Shown piece after piece: positions 16,494-24,886 of a DNA stretch of 49,761 nucleotides; the stretch's first letter is position 1, and every line of letters begins with the position of its first letter. The position numbers were made by a program, and so were the translations under genes. The notes beneath the pieces are model-generated. The model did not search any database, was not told the origin of the DNA, and saw nothing but the letters and a program-made list of their open reading frames with translations. The stretch lies in assembly GCA_002317295.1 (NCBI GenBank), contig DCIY01000016.1, positions 1 through 49,761 of the forward strand. The letters run 5' to 3'. Source of the DNA: Bacteroidales bacterium UBA1714 (GTDB taxonomy: Bacteria > Bacteroidota > Bacteroidia > Bacteroidales > Paludibacteraceae).

Positions 16494-17464
16494 GCGAGTG
16501 ATAAGTGCGACTGTAGGTATTTTAATACAATGACTATGGGCGTGAGGAAACGAATTTTCCACTTTCTGCCCGTAGTGATTTGGGGCAACGAACCGATAAT
16601 AGCCAATCCCCGACGGTAAGAAGACTCGTGATGCAGCTGGGTCATACGGGACAGGAAAAGGCGAATATCCGGTGCAATGGTTTCCGACTCAAACAACGCG
16701 TCTGCCACGGCCAATTCGCGAATGCGATAATCCAACAGGAAGGGATAATATGTCGGCATATCTTTGACCTTGGCCCAAAATGTATACCGATGGGTACGAA
16801 TGGGATCTACCTGGTTATCGGCATGATGGCGATAACTCATCAAGGGGATTCCCAAATTGATTTTTTGTCCCTGAACTGCTGCAATCAGCGAGACCAAAAC
16901 ATCATACATAAGTTCATCGGAGAGCGGTTTGGTATCATAGTAATCCAGCACCCGGTCCACCAAACAACGGTTCATCACCATCGTGCACCCCTGGGAGCAA
17001 CCGGTGTCCAACAACGTACTCTCCCACCCCTCACTCCTCGGATAGGAATGGGCAGCTCTGATGCAACGACCCTGCGCATCCATATCTTCACGCGTGGAGG
17101 ATACCGCTACGGGAGTATCGGGATTGGCGAATCGAATCGCCTGATACAAAGTGGCTACCTTATTGGGCCACCAGATATCATCCTGGTCACAAATCATCAC
17201 ATACTCACCCGAACATAACCGAAAAGCGCGCATAAAATTAGCGTTGACCCCATGAGGCCCCGGATTAGACGAATAGAACAATCCATAACGCTGATGGTAC
17301 TCTTCCAATATGGCCAGCGTATCGTCCGTCGAACCATCATCGCTGACAAGCACTTCTTGAGGCAACATCGTTTGCGCATAGATGCTGTCCAACTGCTGCC
17401 GCAAAAAACGCGAGCCATTACAGGTGGTGATAACAATCGATATTTGGGGCCGTGAAATCATCAT
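16490..17464 (-). CDS. Glycosyltransferase family 2 (RfbF-like)
   Basis: A 324-aa GT2 enzyme of the GT-A fold. It has the classic opening SIVITTCNGSRFLRQQLDSI, the nucleotide-binding SDDGSTDDT (about residues 40-48) and the catalytic metal site ICDQDDIWWP (about residues 94-103). A long C-terminal region with the RHHADNQ motif matches rhamnosyltransferase-like members. It shares one base (TAATG) with the upstream polymerase gene and four with the downstream GT4, showing tight translational coupling. A start at the second Met is equally possible. Confidence 0.9.
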   Translation of the reverse strand: MMISRPQISIVITTCNGSRFLRQQLDSIYAQTMLPQEVLVSDDGSTDDTLAILEEYHQRYGLFYSSNPGPHGVNANFMRAFRLCSGEYVMICDQDDIWWPNKVATLYQAIRFANPDTPVAVSSTREDMDAQGRCIRAAHSYPRSEGWESTLLDTGCSQGCTMVMNRCLVDRVLDYYDTKPLSDELMYDVLVSLIAAVQGQKINLGIPLMSYRHHADNQVDPIRTHRYTFWAKVKDMPTYYPFLLDYRIRELAVADALFESETIAPDIRLFLSRMTQLHHESSYRRGLAIIGSLPQITTGRKWKIRFLTPIVIVLKYLQSHLSLA

Positions 17465-18627
17465 TATTGTTCCAGGATAACGGTTTTTTGCATCATTTGT
17501 ATGCGTTGCTGGTCGTCCAGCGTCCGGCTCTCAAAGTACGAGTGGTAGGGGAAATAACGACGATAAAACTCAAATCCCTTTTCCCCCGTCAGCAGACTCT
17601 GGGCCGATAATCCAAACATACCGGCTATGGCCAGGTACTTCACCCACCTGAGGGGAAGAGAAGGATGCTCATAACAATACCCTATTCCCTGGGCCAGGCA
17701 CACGATACAAGCGGGTTTGATAAAGTCCGTAGCCCTGGAAAAGATGACATGATACTCCATCATGGGAACGGATAATACGATGGCCAAAATCAGCAACCCC
17801 CGCATCAGCGGTTGGTCGATGTGCTTACACAACAGAAGCACCAATACCCATGGAATAACCAGCAGGAAGTATTGCAGTTTACCAAAAATATTGAGCGTAC
17901 TGCCCATTTCGATATACTGAACAAACATGGCAAAACGACTGGATAAGGCAAACAGACCGGATAAGTAAGGCAAGAACAATAGGCATCCCAACAGCACAAA
18001 CGAACCGGCCATAATCGCCAAAACGGATTTCCAGTTAATCGGTATTTTAGCCAACAGGAAGGCCAATGGGAAAAGCAGCATCAAGATGGATTCGGAGTGG
18101 AAGCCAAAGGCAATCACCATCACAAGCAGGTATCTGAGCCATTGGCGTTTTTCCAATGTGCTGAATCCAAACAGAAAGACTGCCATGGCCAACGATGCCC
18201 GCATGATCTCCGTGTTGTAAAACAGAAAATAACACAGCACATAAAAGAATAATGCCGTAAAAACGCGCTGAGTATGCTTGGCAAAAAAGTATACTACGGC
18301 CGTGTTGACTATCACTGCATGAACGAGTTGAACTAAGACAAAATTATTCCAACACTGCTTACAGACAGCATTGAGCAAGACCCACAAAATATTGTACGGA
18401 TTTGCCTGAATAAGTTCCCACGTAAGGTCACGAATGGGAACCATGACACAATCGAAATCATACATGTAGGAAAGCGTATCTCCTCCGACCTGATAGCGTA
18501 AACCAGCCACCAGCACGATGCTTAGCCAACATACAAACAACCACACACCTCGCCAGGACGCCAAGTGCTTATGGTCATACGCCACCACTCCTATCAGCAG
18601 GAGTACTATCGGCAGGAGATAAATCAT
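17464..18627 (-). CDS. EpsG-family polysaccharide polymerase (Wzy-like)
   Basis: A 387-aa polytopic membrane protein with about ten hydrophobic helices. It matches the EpsG family: an early GLRYQVGGDTLSYMYDF segment in the first periplasmic loop and AFGFHSESILMLLFPLA in the centre, which includes the family's HxS-type motif. EpsG proteins act as Wzy-like polymerases that join lipid-linked repeat units in the periplasm. Its position between the Wzz-like protein and the glycosyltransferases supports this. Stop and start codons overlap with the next gene. Confidence 0.85.
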   Translation of the reverse strand: MIYLLPIVLLLIGVVAYDHKHLASWRGVWLFVCWLSIVLVAGLRYQVGGDTLSYMYDFDCVMVPIRDLTWELIQANPYNILWVLLNAVCKQCWNNFVLVQLVHAVIVNTAVVYFFAKHTQRVFTALFFYVLCYFLFYNTEIMRASLAMAVFLFGFSTLEKRQWLRYLLVMVIAFGFHSESILMLLFPLAFLLAKIPINWKSVLAIMAGSFVLLGCLLFLPYLSGLFALSSRFAMFVQYIEMGSTLNIFGKLQYFLLVIPWVLVLLLCKHIDQPLMRGLLILAIVLSVPMMEYHVIFSRATDFIKPACIVCLAQGIGYCYEHPSLPLRWVKYLAIAGMFGLSAQSLLTGEKGFEFYRRYFPYHSYFESRTLDDQQRIQMMQKTVILEQ

Positions 18628-18633
18628 CCGATT

Positions 18634-19590
18634 TTAGAGTGCCTTAATGATTTGCCATAATTCTTTGCGGGTGATAATGGCCAAAGCCAACAAACCAAAG
18701 AAGATTGTCAAAATCAGGGGCCATTTAAGATAACTGGGACCTGCAGGGAGGTAATTGATCTGAGGCGCACTGATGGTGGCAAACGAATTATGAAACATCA
18801 TTTGAGCTTCATACGTGAGGTATTGGCGATGAAAAGAGGCCAAAACGGAAGGATGAGCATCCTCCGTCTCCAAGCGCTCGATATACTGACCCAACTGTGT
18901 TAAGATACACTGCATCTTGGACTTTTCATATTGGGTCACATACGCTCTAAGGGTACGTTCCACATGCTCGGCCAGCATGGCACTCACCATGGGATCCTGG
19001 GACTGAACGGTAATCTCGATGAGCATGGATTGACGATCAAACGTAGCCGAAATATCCTCCTTCATCATTTGGACAGCCGCCCATTGCTCCTTAGTCATCC
19101 AATGCGTACCTTGTTGTACACTACCCTCTTGCGCGCTCGTAAGTGAGCTCTTGCAGGCATGCGCCTGACGAATGGCCCATATTTTCCAACGCGTCCAAAA
19201 GGGTAATTGACGATAGGAAGTGAGGTAATCAAAATAGGACCCTTGAAACTGCCCATTCATGGTCTGGACTTCCACATCAAACAGTAAGCATAAAAACTGA
19301 GGGGAGGTCACAATAGTACGATAACCATACTCGGAAACCGCATTATCCGTACGCACCAGACCCAAATCATAATTTTCGGGATTATTCAGCGTGATGGTGC
19401 GCTGTAGCTCTACAGCCTGCTCACTCTCGCGAGCAATAATGAATGAACTTTCGTAATACTTGGGCACACATAATCCCAAAACAAAGAAAACAATAAAACA
19501 AGCAGGAAGTCCCCAATAAAACAAATGACGATGTTGCTTTAATTTGGCAATAAACAGATCCTGGTTAAGTTCGGTTACTTCTGTCTTCAT
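18634..19590 (-). CDS. Wzz-type polysaccharide chain-length determinant
   Basis: A 318-aa polysaccharide co-polymerase-like protein. There is one transmembrane helix near the N-terminus (about 22-45, FYWGLPACFIVFFVLGLCV), a periplasmic domain of about 240 residues with helical stretches (130-240), and a second helix near the C-terminus (about 288-308, LILTIFFGLLALAIITRK). No tyrosine-kinase domain is attached. The pre-TM2 PAGPSYLKWPLI segment is the Pro-rich part found in Wzz proteins. As first gene of the operon, it should set the modal chain length of the polymer made by the EpsG-like protein. Confidence 0.85.
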   Translation of the reverse strand: MKTEVTELNQDLFIAKLKQHRHLFYWGLPACFIVFFVLGLCVPKYYESSFIIARESEQAVELQRTITLNNPENYDLGLVRTDNAVSEYGYRTIVTSPQFLCLLFDVEVQTMNGQFQGSYFDYLTSYRQLPFWTRWKIWAIRQAHACKSSLTSAQEGSVQQGTHWMTKEQWAAVQMMKEDISATFDRQSMLIEITVQSQDPMVSAMLAEHVERTLRAYVTQYEKSKMQCILTQLGQYIERLETEDAHPSVLASFHRQYLTYEAQMMFHNSFATISAPQINYLPAGPSYLKWPLILTIFFGLLALAIITRKELWQIIKAL

Positions 19591-19624
19591 AGATGTATGA
19601 CTCTAAAATTTTCGTTATGAATTG

Positions 19625-19656
19625 CAAAAGTACTGCTTTTTTTGCATATATGCAAA
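19625..19656 (-). promoter_or_regulatory. Promoter of the polysaccharide operon with -33 palindrome
   Basis: Minus-strand TTTG, 20-bp spacer, TACTTTTG. The perfect palindrome TTTGCATATATGCAAA occupies 19641-19656, including the -33 box, and AAAAAGCAG precedes the -7 box. It ends about 35 nt before the wzz-like ATG. Confidence 0.85.
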
Positions 19657-19673
19657 TTTTGTTCCTATTTTAC

Positions 19674-19706
19674 AAAAAAAAAGTCCAAAATTCGCATTTT
19701 GGACTT
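19674..19706 (-). terminator. rpsP terminator
   Basis: A perfect 11-bp stem, AAGTCCAAAAT / ATTTTGGACTT, with a 4-nt TCGC loop is followed on the minus strand by nine T residues (19674-19682). It lies 24 nt after the rpsP stop, just upstream of the next operon's promoter. Confidence 0.92.
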
Positions 19707-19729
19707 TCATTTTGTCGACAGAAAAGGAC

Positions 19730-20284
19730 TTATTCAGCCTCCTGAGCAGGAGCAGCAGCTTCAGCCTCCGCCTGAGCGGCTTCCTGTGCTGCCTCTTGAG
19801 CTGCAGCTGCGAGAGCCTCCGCTGCGGCTTTGCGTTTAGCAGCAACTGCCTCGGCTTTCGCCTTGTTGGCTTCTACTTCCTGAGCATGCAGCTTCTTAGC
19901 CTCTGCTACTTTCTTGTCAGCTTCCTCTTTAGAAATCTTGCCATTCTTAGCATCCTTCTGCGCTTTCCAAGCAGCAAAACGCTTTTGGGCTTCTTCCTCA
20001 GCAAATGCGCCCTTTTGAACGCCACCCATCAGGTGCTTCATCAGCATAACGCCTTCCTCAGAGAAAATGTTACGAACGGTGTCAGTAGGTTGTGCACCCA
20101 CACCTACCCAATACAAAGCACGGTCAAAGTTCAAATCAACTTTGGCAGGATTGAGATTGGGATTGTAAGAACCGATACGCTCGATAATTTTGCCGTCACG
20201 AGGTGAACGGCTGTCTGCTACTACAATGTGGTAGTAAGCATAATCCTTGTGGCCATGACGGGCCAAACGAATTTTTGTTGCCAT
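19730..20284 (-). CDS. rpsP: 30S ribosomal protein S16 with long C-terminal extension
   Basis: A 184-aa protein. Residues 1-85 are a standard S16 (ATKIRLARHGHKDYAYYHIV, then DSRSPRDGKIIERIGSYNP), which binds 16S rRNA and is needed early in 30S assembly. Residues about 90-184 form a charged extension very rich in Ala, Lys, Glu and Gln, predicted to be helical or disordered; Bacteroidota S16 proteins are commonly long in this way. The ATG at 20284 gives the conserved N-terminus. It is monocistronic here rather than grouped with rimM-trmD-rplS, with a leader of about 130 nt that contains a hairpin close to the start codon. Confidence 0.96.
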   Translation of the reverse strand: MATKIRLARHGHKDYAYYHIVVADSRSPRDGKIIERIGSYNPNLNPAKVDLNFDRALYWVGVGAQPTDTVRNIFSEEGVMLMKHLMGGVQKGAFAEEEAQKRFAAWKAQKDAKNGKISKEEADKKVAEAKKLHAQEVEANKAKAEAVAAKRKAAAEALAAAAQEAAQEAAQAEAEAAAPAQEAE

Positions 20285-20300
20285 TTTGTTGTTCATTTAT

Positions 20301-20328
20301 GGGCGATGAACTGCACGAGTTCCTGCCC
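20301..20328 (-). promoter_or_regulatory. Structured 5' leader hairpin of rpsP
   Basis: In the rpsP mRNA the segment folds as GGGC...GCCC enclosing GAACU...AGUUC, with a small AG/AUC internal loop and a 5-nt CGUGC loop. It ends 16 nt before the start codon. Further possible stems (GCCU/AGGC and ACUC/GAGU) lie nearer the 5' end of the leader (20330-20415). This is a candidate autogenous leader; no known family was recognised with certainty. Confidence 0.5.
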
Positions 20329-20416
20329 GAGTTAATACTAAAAACATACCTTCCTTCGGTAACCCAACTCCTAAGATGGCATTCCCAGAGTCAAGCCTCA
20401 CGACCGAAAAGGCGTG

Positions 20417-20448
20417 CAAAAGTAGTACTTTTTTTTGATTTGACCAAA
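20417..20448 (-). promoter_or_regulatory. rpsP promoter
   Basis: Minus-strand TTTG, 20-bp spacer, TACTTTTG. It sets an rpsP leader of about 130 nt (20285-20413), long for this window, where most leaders are under 60 nt. Confidence 0.82.
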
Positions 20449-20483
20449 TTTTTTGCGAAAATTCTGTGTTTTCGACCTTAAAA

Positions 20484-20515
20484 TTTTCATATTTCAATAT
20501 TTTTTTGTATTTTTG
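20484..20515 (+). promoter_or_regulatory. Probable promoter of the holB-ricT-gldH-trmB-mrp unit
   Basis: A good -7 box TATTTTTG (20508-20515) has a weak -33 region (TTTT at 20484-20487), 20-bp spacer. It ends 18 nt before the ATG at 20534. Confidence 0.55.
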
Positions 20516-20533
20516 CGCTCAAATTGGAGTAGT

Positions 20534-21598
20534 ATGCAGTTTCGTTCGATTATCGGTCAGGAGGGTGTCAAAAGACAACTGAGACTTTCTGTACAGGAAG
20601 GTCGTGTGCCGCATGCCCAATTTTTTTACGGACCCCAGGGAAGTGGCAAACTGCAGTTGGCGATTGCCTATGCCCAATACCTCAATTGTTCCCATCGAAC
20701 ACCGGAAGACAGTTGCGGACAATGTCCTACCTGTCTGCAGTTTCAGAAATTGCAGCACCCGGACTTGCACTTTGCTTTTCCCATTGTCAAAACAGATGCG
20801 GGGGATACATGTGACGATTTCATCGATCGTTTTCGCTGCCTGATGTTAGAACAACCCTATTTCAGTCTCAATGACTGGTATCGCTATTTGGGAGTGGAAA
20901 CCAAGCAGGGCATGATTTATGAAAAAGAGAGTGGGGAGATTGTCCGTAAGTTGTCGCTGAAAAGTTTTGGTGAAGGATACAAAACGATGATTGTGTGGCA
21001 ACCGGATAAAATGAATATTGCGTGTGCCAACAAGTTGCTCAAACTGCTGGAAGAGCCCCCTGAAAAAACGCTGTTTATTTTTGTGGGCGAACATCCGGAG
21101 AACATGTTGACCACCATACTCAGTCGGCTTCAGCACATTTTGATTCCCGCCTTGAGCCGGGAAGAACAACATCAGCTGCAATCTCCGGCTGAGCAGGAAG
21201 AGCAGGAGCAGTATTTTCAAGATTTTGTCGCGCTAATGCGCAATGCATGGTCCGTAGGGCGGCAGCGAAACTACAGTGCGTTGCTGGATTTACGCAAATG
21301 GAGTCTGGACATGGCGGACGCCAAGATGGGAAGGGAGAGGCAGAAAGGATTTTTGCAATTTGCTCAGCAGCAGATTCGGGAGAATTATATTTATAATTTC
21401 CATGAGCCGCAAATGAACTGTCAGACGGCTCAGGAACAGGCTTTTTCCACCAAATTTGCGCCGTTTATTCATGAAGGGAATGTCACCAAAATCATGGAGG
21501 AACTGGAACGGGCTGAGACGCAAATTGCCCAGAATGGAAACGCAAAAATCATCTTTTTTGATTTATGCCTGCAAATGATTGTTTTGATCAAAAAATAA
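20534..21598 (+). CDS. holB: DNA polymerase III delta' subunit (HolB-type)
   Basis: A 354-aa clamp-loader subunit. It has the N-terminal RFC-box-like region, a P-loop variant GPQGSGKLQ in which the usual Thr/Ser after Lys is Leu (delta' does not hydrolyse ATP), a zinc cluster with CGQCPTC (about residues 60-66), and LLKLLEEPPEKTLFIF, typical of the delta'/DnaX fold. It helps load the sliding clamp for replication. The ATG at 20534 follows the -7 box by 18 nt; a longer in-frame reading overlaps the promoter. Next is ricT after 6 nt. Specific naming as delta' over DnaX rests on the degenerate P-loop and the absence of a long tail. Confidence 0.9.
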   Translation: MQFRSIIGQEGVKRQLRLSVQEGRVPHAQFFYGPQGSGKLQLAIAYAQYLNCSHRTPEDSCGQCPTCLQFQKLQHPDLHFAFPIVKTDAGDTCDDFIDRFRCLMLEQPYFSLNDWYRYLGVETKQGMIYEKESGEIVRKLSLKSFGEGYKTMIVWQPDKMNIACANKLLKLLEEPPEKTLFIFVGEHPENMLTTILSRLQHILIPALSREEQHQLQSPAEQEEQEQYFQDFVALMRNAWSVGRQRNYSALLDLRKWSLDMADAKMGRERQKGFLQFAQQQIRENYIYNFHEPQMNCQTAQEQAFSTKFAPFIHEGNVTKIMEELERAETQIAQNGNAKIIFFDLCLQMIVLIKK

Positions 21599-21604
21599 AC
21601 AGAT

Positions 21605-22648
21605 ATGAATGATTCTTTTACATTGAATAACGAAGCTTGTCAATTTTCCGAGTTATCGTGCCGCCGCAATTCGGCTCATATGTTGCCGGTGGTGGACTGG
21701 TTGAGTGATTTGCCCGAAAACATTCAGCAAACGGATTTGGTGGAAGTACAGTTTAAGAATACACGGAAGATTTATTTTCACAATGCGGAACATCTGCCGT
21801 TGGAAAAAGGGGTCAAAGTGATTACGGAAGCCAATCCCGGTTATGATTTGGGAGAAGTGACCCTGACCGGAAAACTGGTTTTGATGCAAATGCAAAAAAA
21901 CCATATTGACCTGAGCCGATATGAGATTCGCAATGTATTGCGTTTAGCCACTGAAGAAGATTTGCTTCACGCTCAGGAGGCGCACGCCAAAGAGCAGGAA
22001 ACGATGATTAAGAGTCGTCAATTGGCCAAGTCATTGGGTCTGGAAATGAAAATCGGAGATGTGGAATATCAGGGCGATGGCACCAAGGCTATCTTTTACT
22101 ATATTGCCGATGGACGCGTGGATTTTCGACAACTCATCAAAGTATATGCAGAGACCTTCCGGATTCGTATTGAGATGAAGCAGATTGGTGCCCGACAGGA
22201 AGCAGGAAGAATCGGAGGAACGGGGCCTTGCGGACGCGAATTGTGCTGTTCTACCTGGATGACACAGTTCACCAGTGTAGGAACGGGAGCAGCCCGACTG
22301 CAAAATGTATCGCCCAATCCGCAAAAATTAGCGGGTCAGTGTGCTAAATTGAAATGCTGTTTAAATTATGAGGTTCCCGTATACGAGGACGCGCGCAAGA
22401 ACGGTAAGACGATAGGTACTCCTGTCATCAATGAAAGTGAGGAACAGGATTTAGGGTTCCAAAATGCAGTCGGAGAAGGAGATGTTTCCCGATTTGATCG
22501 CAAAAAACACGCTCGTCATAACGATCACGGTGGTTCCGGAGACAGACGCAATAACAAACATTCACACCCCCATCACAACAACAGTGACAACAAAGGAGGT
22601 AATTCCAATGAAAAGAAACCCCATCATCATCGTCCTGCTGCTCAGTAG
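21605..22648 (+). CDS. ricT: RicT/PSP1-domain protein
   Basis: A 347-aa PSP1 C-terminal-domain protein, homologous to Bacillus RicT (YaaT). In Bacillus RicT works with YlbF and YmcA to tune RNase Y; those partners are not expected in Bacteroidota, where the role is unknown. The conserved core (about 60-280) includes DGRVDFRQLIKVYAETF, the Cys motif GGTGPCGRELCC (about 210-221) and CAKLKCCLNYE (about 249-259), which may bind iron-sulfur or another metal cofactor. The last about 45 residues are rich in His, Asn and Gly, a disordered tail. The 3' end overlaps gldH by 41 nt. Confidence 0.92.
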   Translation: MNDSFTLNNEACQFSELSCRRNSAHMLPVVDWLSDLPENIQQTDLVEVQFKNTRKIYFHNAEHLPLEKGVKVITEANPGYDLGEVTLTGKLVLMQMQKNHIDLSRYEIRNVLRLATEEDLLHAQEAHAKEQETMIKSRQLAKSLGLEMKIGDVEYQGDGTKAIFYYIADGRVDFRQLIKVYAETFRIRIEMKQIGARQEAGRIGGTGPCGRELCCSTWMTQFTSVGTGAARLQNVSPNPQKLAGQCAKLKCCLNYEVPVYEDARKNGKTIGTPVINESEEQDLGFQNAVGEGDVSRFDRKKHARHNDHGGSGDRRNNKHSHPHHNNSDNKGGNSNEKKPHHHRPAAQ

Positions 22649-23093
22649 TCTGTGGTTGGCAGGTTGTAGATCCAACACGGAATATATTGGTTTCCAATCG
22701 TTTACAACAAGCGGTTGGAATCAGGATTCGGTATTGACATTTCGATTTGACATTCAGGACAGTTGTGCCTACAATATTTACATCCATATGCGTCATACAG
22801 AACGATATCCGTATCAGAATATGTGGTTGTTTGTGCAGCGTCCCGCGTTGTCAGAGGAGATGGGTATGGTTGATCCGGGAATGACGGATACGATTGAATT
22901 TTATTTGGCAGATGATCGTGGACGATGGTTGGGTAATGGAAAAAATGGTATCCTGAGTATGCCGGTCATTTACGAAGAACAATATCGTTTTGCAGCACCT
23001 GGTACCTATGAGATGAGGCTGAAACAAGGTATGCGCAGTGAGTGGTTAACGGGTGTGAAAGACATGGGTATTGAAATACAAAGAGTGCCTTAA
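22608..23093 (+). CDS. gldH: Gliding motility lipoprotein GldH
   Basis: A 161-aa lipoprotein. It has a signal peptide with a lipobox ending SLWLAGC (Cys 18 or so is the lipidation site) and then the GldH-like body with FRFDIQDSCAYNIYIHMRH and YPYQNMWLFVQRP. GldH is required for gliding in Flavobacterium and is widely kept in non-gliding Bacteroidota. Its start inside the ricT 3' end gives a 41-nt overlap but yields the proper signal peptide; a longer reading into ricT is the shadow frame. The placement right after ricT is typical of the phylum. Confidence 0.85.
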   Translation: MKRNPIIIVLLLSSLWLAGCRSNTEYIGFQSFTTSGWNQDSVLTFRFDIQDSCAYNIYIHMRHTERYPYQNMWLFVQRPALSEEMGMVDPGMTDTIEFYLADDRGRWLGNGKNGILSMPVIYEEQYRFAAPGTYEMRLKQGMRSEWLTGVKDMGIEIQRVP

Positions 23094-23094
23094 G

Positions 23095-23862
23095 ATGGGA
23101 AAAAATAAATTGAAAAAGTTTGCGGAAATGGAAACATTCCAACATGTATTCCAGTGCGCAATGAAAGATATGAGTGAGGAACATCCTGCGGTGCAAATGG
23201 CAGGCAAATGGAATGAGAAGTTTTTTGGAAACGACCATCCCATTGTGCTGGAATTGGGATGTGGCCGCGGTGAATATACCATCGGTTTGGCCCAATTGTA
23301 TCCGGACAAAAATTTTATTGGCATCGATATCAAGGGTGCCCGTTTGTGGGCGGGAGCCAAACAAGCCGAAGAGAAACATATGGACAATGTGGCGTTTTTG
23401 CGAACGAACATTGAAATGATTTCACAGTTCTTTTCTACCGATGAAATCTCCGAAATTTGGATTACGTTTCCCGATCCTCAAATGAAAAAAGAGACGAAAC
23501 GACTGACATCCACTTATTTTATGAAACGCTATCAGCAAATCATGGCAGATGGTGGAATCATTCATCTCAAGACCGACAGTCCGTTTTTGAGCACCTATAC
23601 GCGGGAGATGTTGCACCTGAATCACTATGAGGTATTGGCTGATACCCAGGACCTCTATGCGGAAGGGGAGCAGGGTCCATGGGAACAGGCTCGAATGCTG
23701 CAAACACACTATGAGCAGCAGTGGTTAAGTCGGGGAATGAAAATCAAGTATATCTGTTGGAAATTAAAACACAGTGATACGCTTGAGGAGCCCGATATTG
23801 AAATAGAAAAAGACGATTACCGTTCATACGGAAGAAATTATGTATCCTCAACAAATCATTGA
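23095..23862 (+). CDS. trmB: tRNA (guanine-N7)-methyltransferase
   Basis: A 255-aa SAM-dependent enzyme that makes m7G46 in tRNA. Motif I is ELGCGRGEYTIGLA (about residues 50-63), then GIDIKGARLWAGA and the diagnostic WITFPDPQMKKETKRL with the post-motif substrate loop. The start MGKNKLKKF was chosen because the family begins with a short basic stretch. It lies 1 nt after gldH, and its end overlaps mrp by 23 nt. The length is slightly above the usual 210-240. Confidence 0.94.
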   Translation: MGKNKLKKFAEMETFQHVFQCAMKDMSEEHPAVQMAGKWNEKFFGNDHPIVLELGCGRGEYTIGLAQLYPDKNFIGIDIKGARLWAGAKQAEEKHMDNVAFLRTNIEMISQFFSTDEISEIWITFPDPQMKKETKRLTSTYFMKRYQQIMADGGIIHLKTDSPFLSTYTREMLHLNHYEVLADTQDLYAEGEQGPWEQARMLQTHYEQQWLSRGMKIKYICWKLKHSDTLEEPDIEIEKDDYRSYGRNYVSSTNH

Positions 23863-24886
23863 TGCGCTGCGCCATGTGCGTTATCCGGGAACCGGAAAAG
23901 ACCTGATAGAAAGCGGAATGTTGGAAGATGATATTCGCATTTCGGGATTACAAGTTCATTTTTCGCTCATTTTTGATAAAGACAAAGATCCGTTTATCAA
24001 GTCCGTTGTACGAGCCAGTGAAGTGGCTATCCAGACCTATGTGGATGCCAATGCCGCGGTGTCTGTTCATCTCAAATATCGTAAAGAGTCAACGGTCAAA
24101 ACGGAAAATAAGGAAGGTGCCCCTATTGCTCCACATATCATCGCCATTCACAGTGGCAAAGGTGGGGTAGGCAAGTCCACCATTACGGCCAATTTAGCCA
24201 TCTCATTAGTGAAGCAGGGATATAAAGTGGGGTTGTTGGATGCTGATATTCATGGTCCGAGTATGCCTAAAATGTTTCATGTGGAGGAATGTCGTCCGGT
24301 ATCGGTGGAAGTGGAGGGGAGAAATCTGATTGAACCCATAGAACAATACGGAGTAAGGATGCTGAGTATCGGATTTTTTGTCGATCCGTCATCGGCCATT
24401 ATCTGGCGTGGGGGCATGGCTTCCAATGCCATCAAGCAACTGATTCAGGATGGACATTGGGGAGAATTGGACTATTTCCTGATTGATCTTCCCCCCGGAA
24501 CCAGTGACATTCATTTGACGCTGGTACAAAATCTGCAATTGACCGGAGCCATTGTAGTAACTACTCCTCAAGAGATTGCTTTGAGTGATGCTCGCAAAGG
24601 GGTGGATATGTTTCAAAATGAAAAAATCCATGTACCGGTTTTGGGTATCGTGGAAAACATGGCCTGGTTTACCCCGGCAGAATTACCCAATAACCGTTAT
24701 TATATTTTCGGACAAGATGGTGGCAAACATTTGGCCGAAGAACTTCATGTCCCATTATTAGGACAAATTCCGCTGGTGCAGTCCGTACGCGAAGCGAGTG
24801 ATGCGGGAGAACCCATTGCGATGCAGCAAGGTCATCCTGCCGCCGAAATATTCGATGAAATCGCTAAGAAGATCTCGCTTTCATGA
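23840..24886 (+). CDS. mrp: Mrp/ApbC-type iron-sulfur carrier ATPase
   Basis: A 348-aa protein with an N-terminal MIP18/FeS-assembly domain (about 1-85) and a C-terminal NBP35-type ATPase. The deviant Walker A is SGKGGVGKST (about 108-117), followed by LLDADIHGPSMPKMF and the DLPPGTSDIHLTL motif. The family carries Fe-S clusters to target proteins. The usual cluster-binding CxxC after the ENM motif is absent: the sequence there reads ENMAWFTPAELPNNRY. This seems to be the norm in Bacteroidota as far as I recall, but it leaves the cluster-binding mode open. It overlaps trmB and, by 4 nt, the MATE gene. Confidence 0.93.
   Translation: MYPQQIIDALRHVRYPGTGKDLIESGMLEDDIRISGLQVHFSLIFDKDKDPFIKSVVRASEVAIQTYVDANAAVSVHLKYRKESTVKTENKEGAPIAPHIIAIHSGKGGVGKSTITANLAISLVKQGYKVGLLDADIHGPSMPKMFHVEECRPVSVEVEGRNLIEPIEQYGVRMLSIGFFVDPSSAIIWRGGMASNAIKQLIQDGHWGELDYFLIDLPPGTSDIHLTLVQNLQLTGAIVVTTPQEIALSDARKGVDMFQNEKIHVPVLGIVENMAWFTPAELPNNRYYIFGQDGGKHLAEELHVPLLGQIPLVQSVREASDAGEPIAMQQGHPAAEIFDEIAKKISLS

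Noticed and set aside
20297..20497. 66-aa open frame upstream of rpsP
   Set aside because: It spans the rpsP promoter and leader and has no typical protein features.
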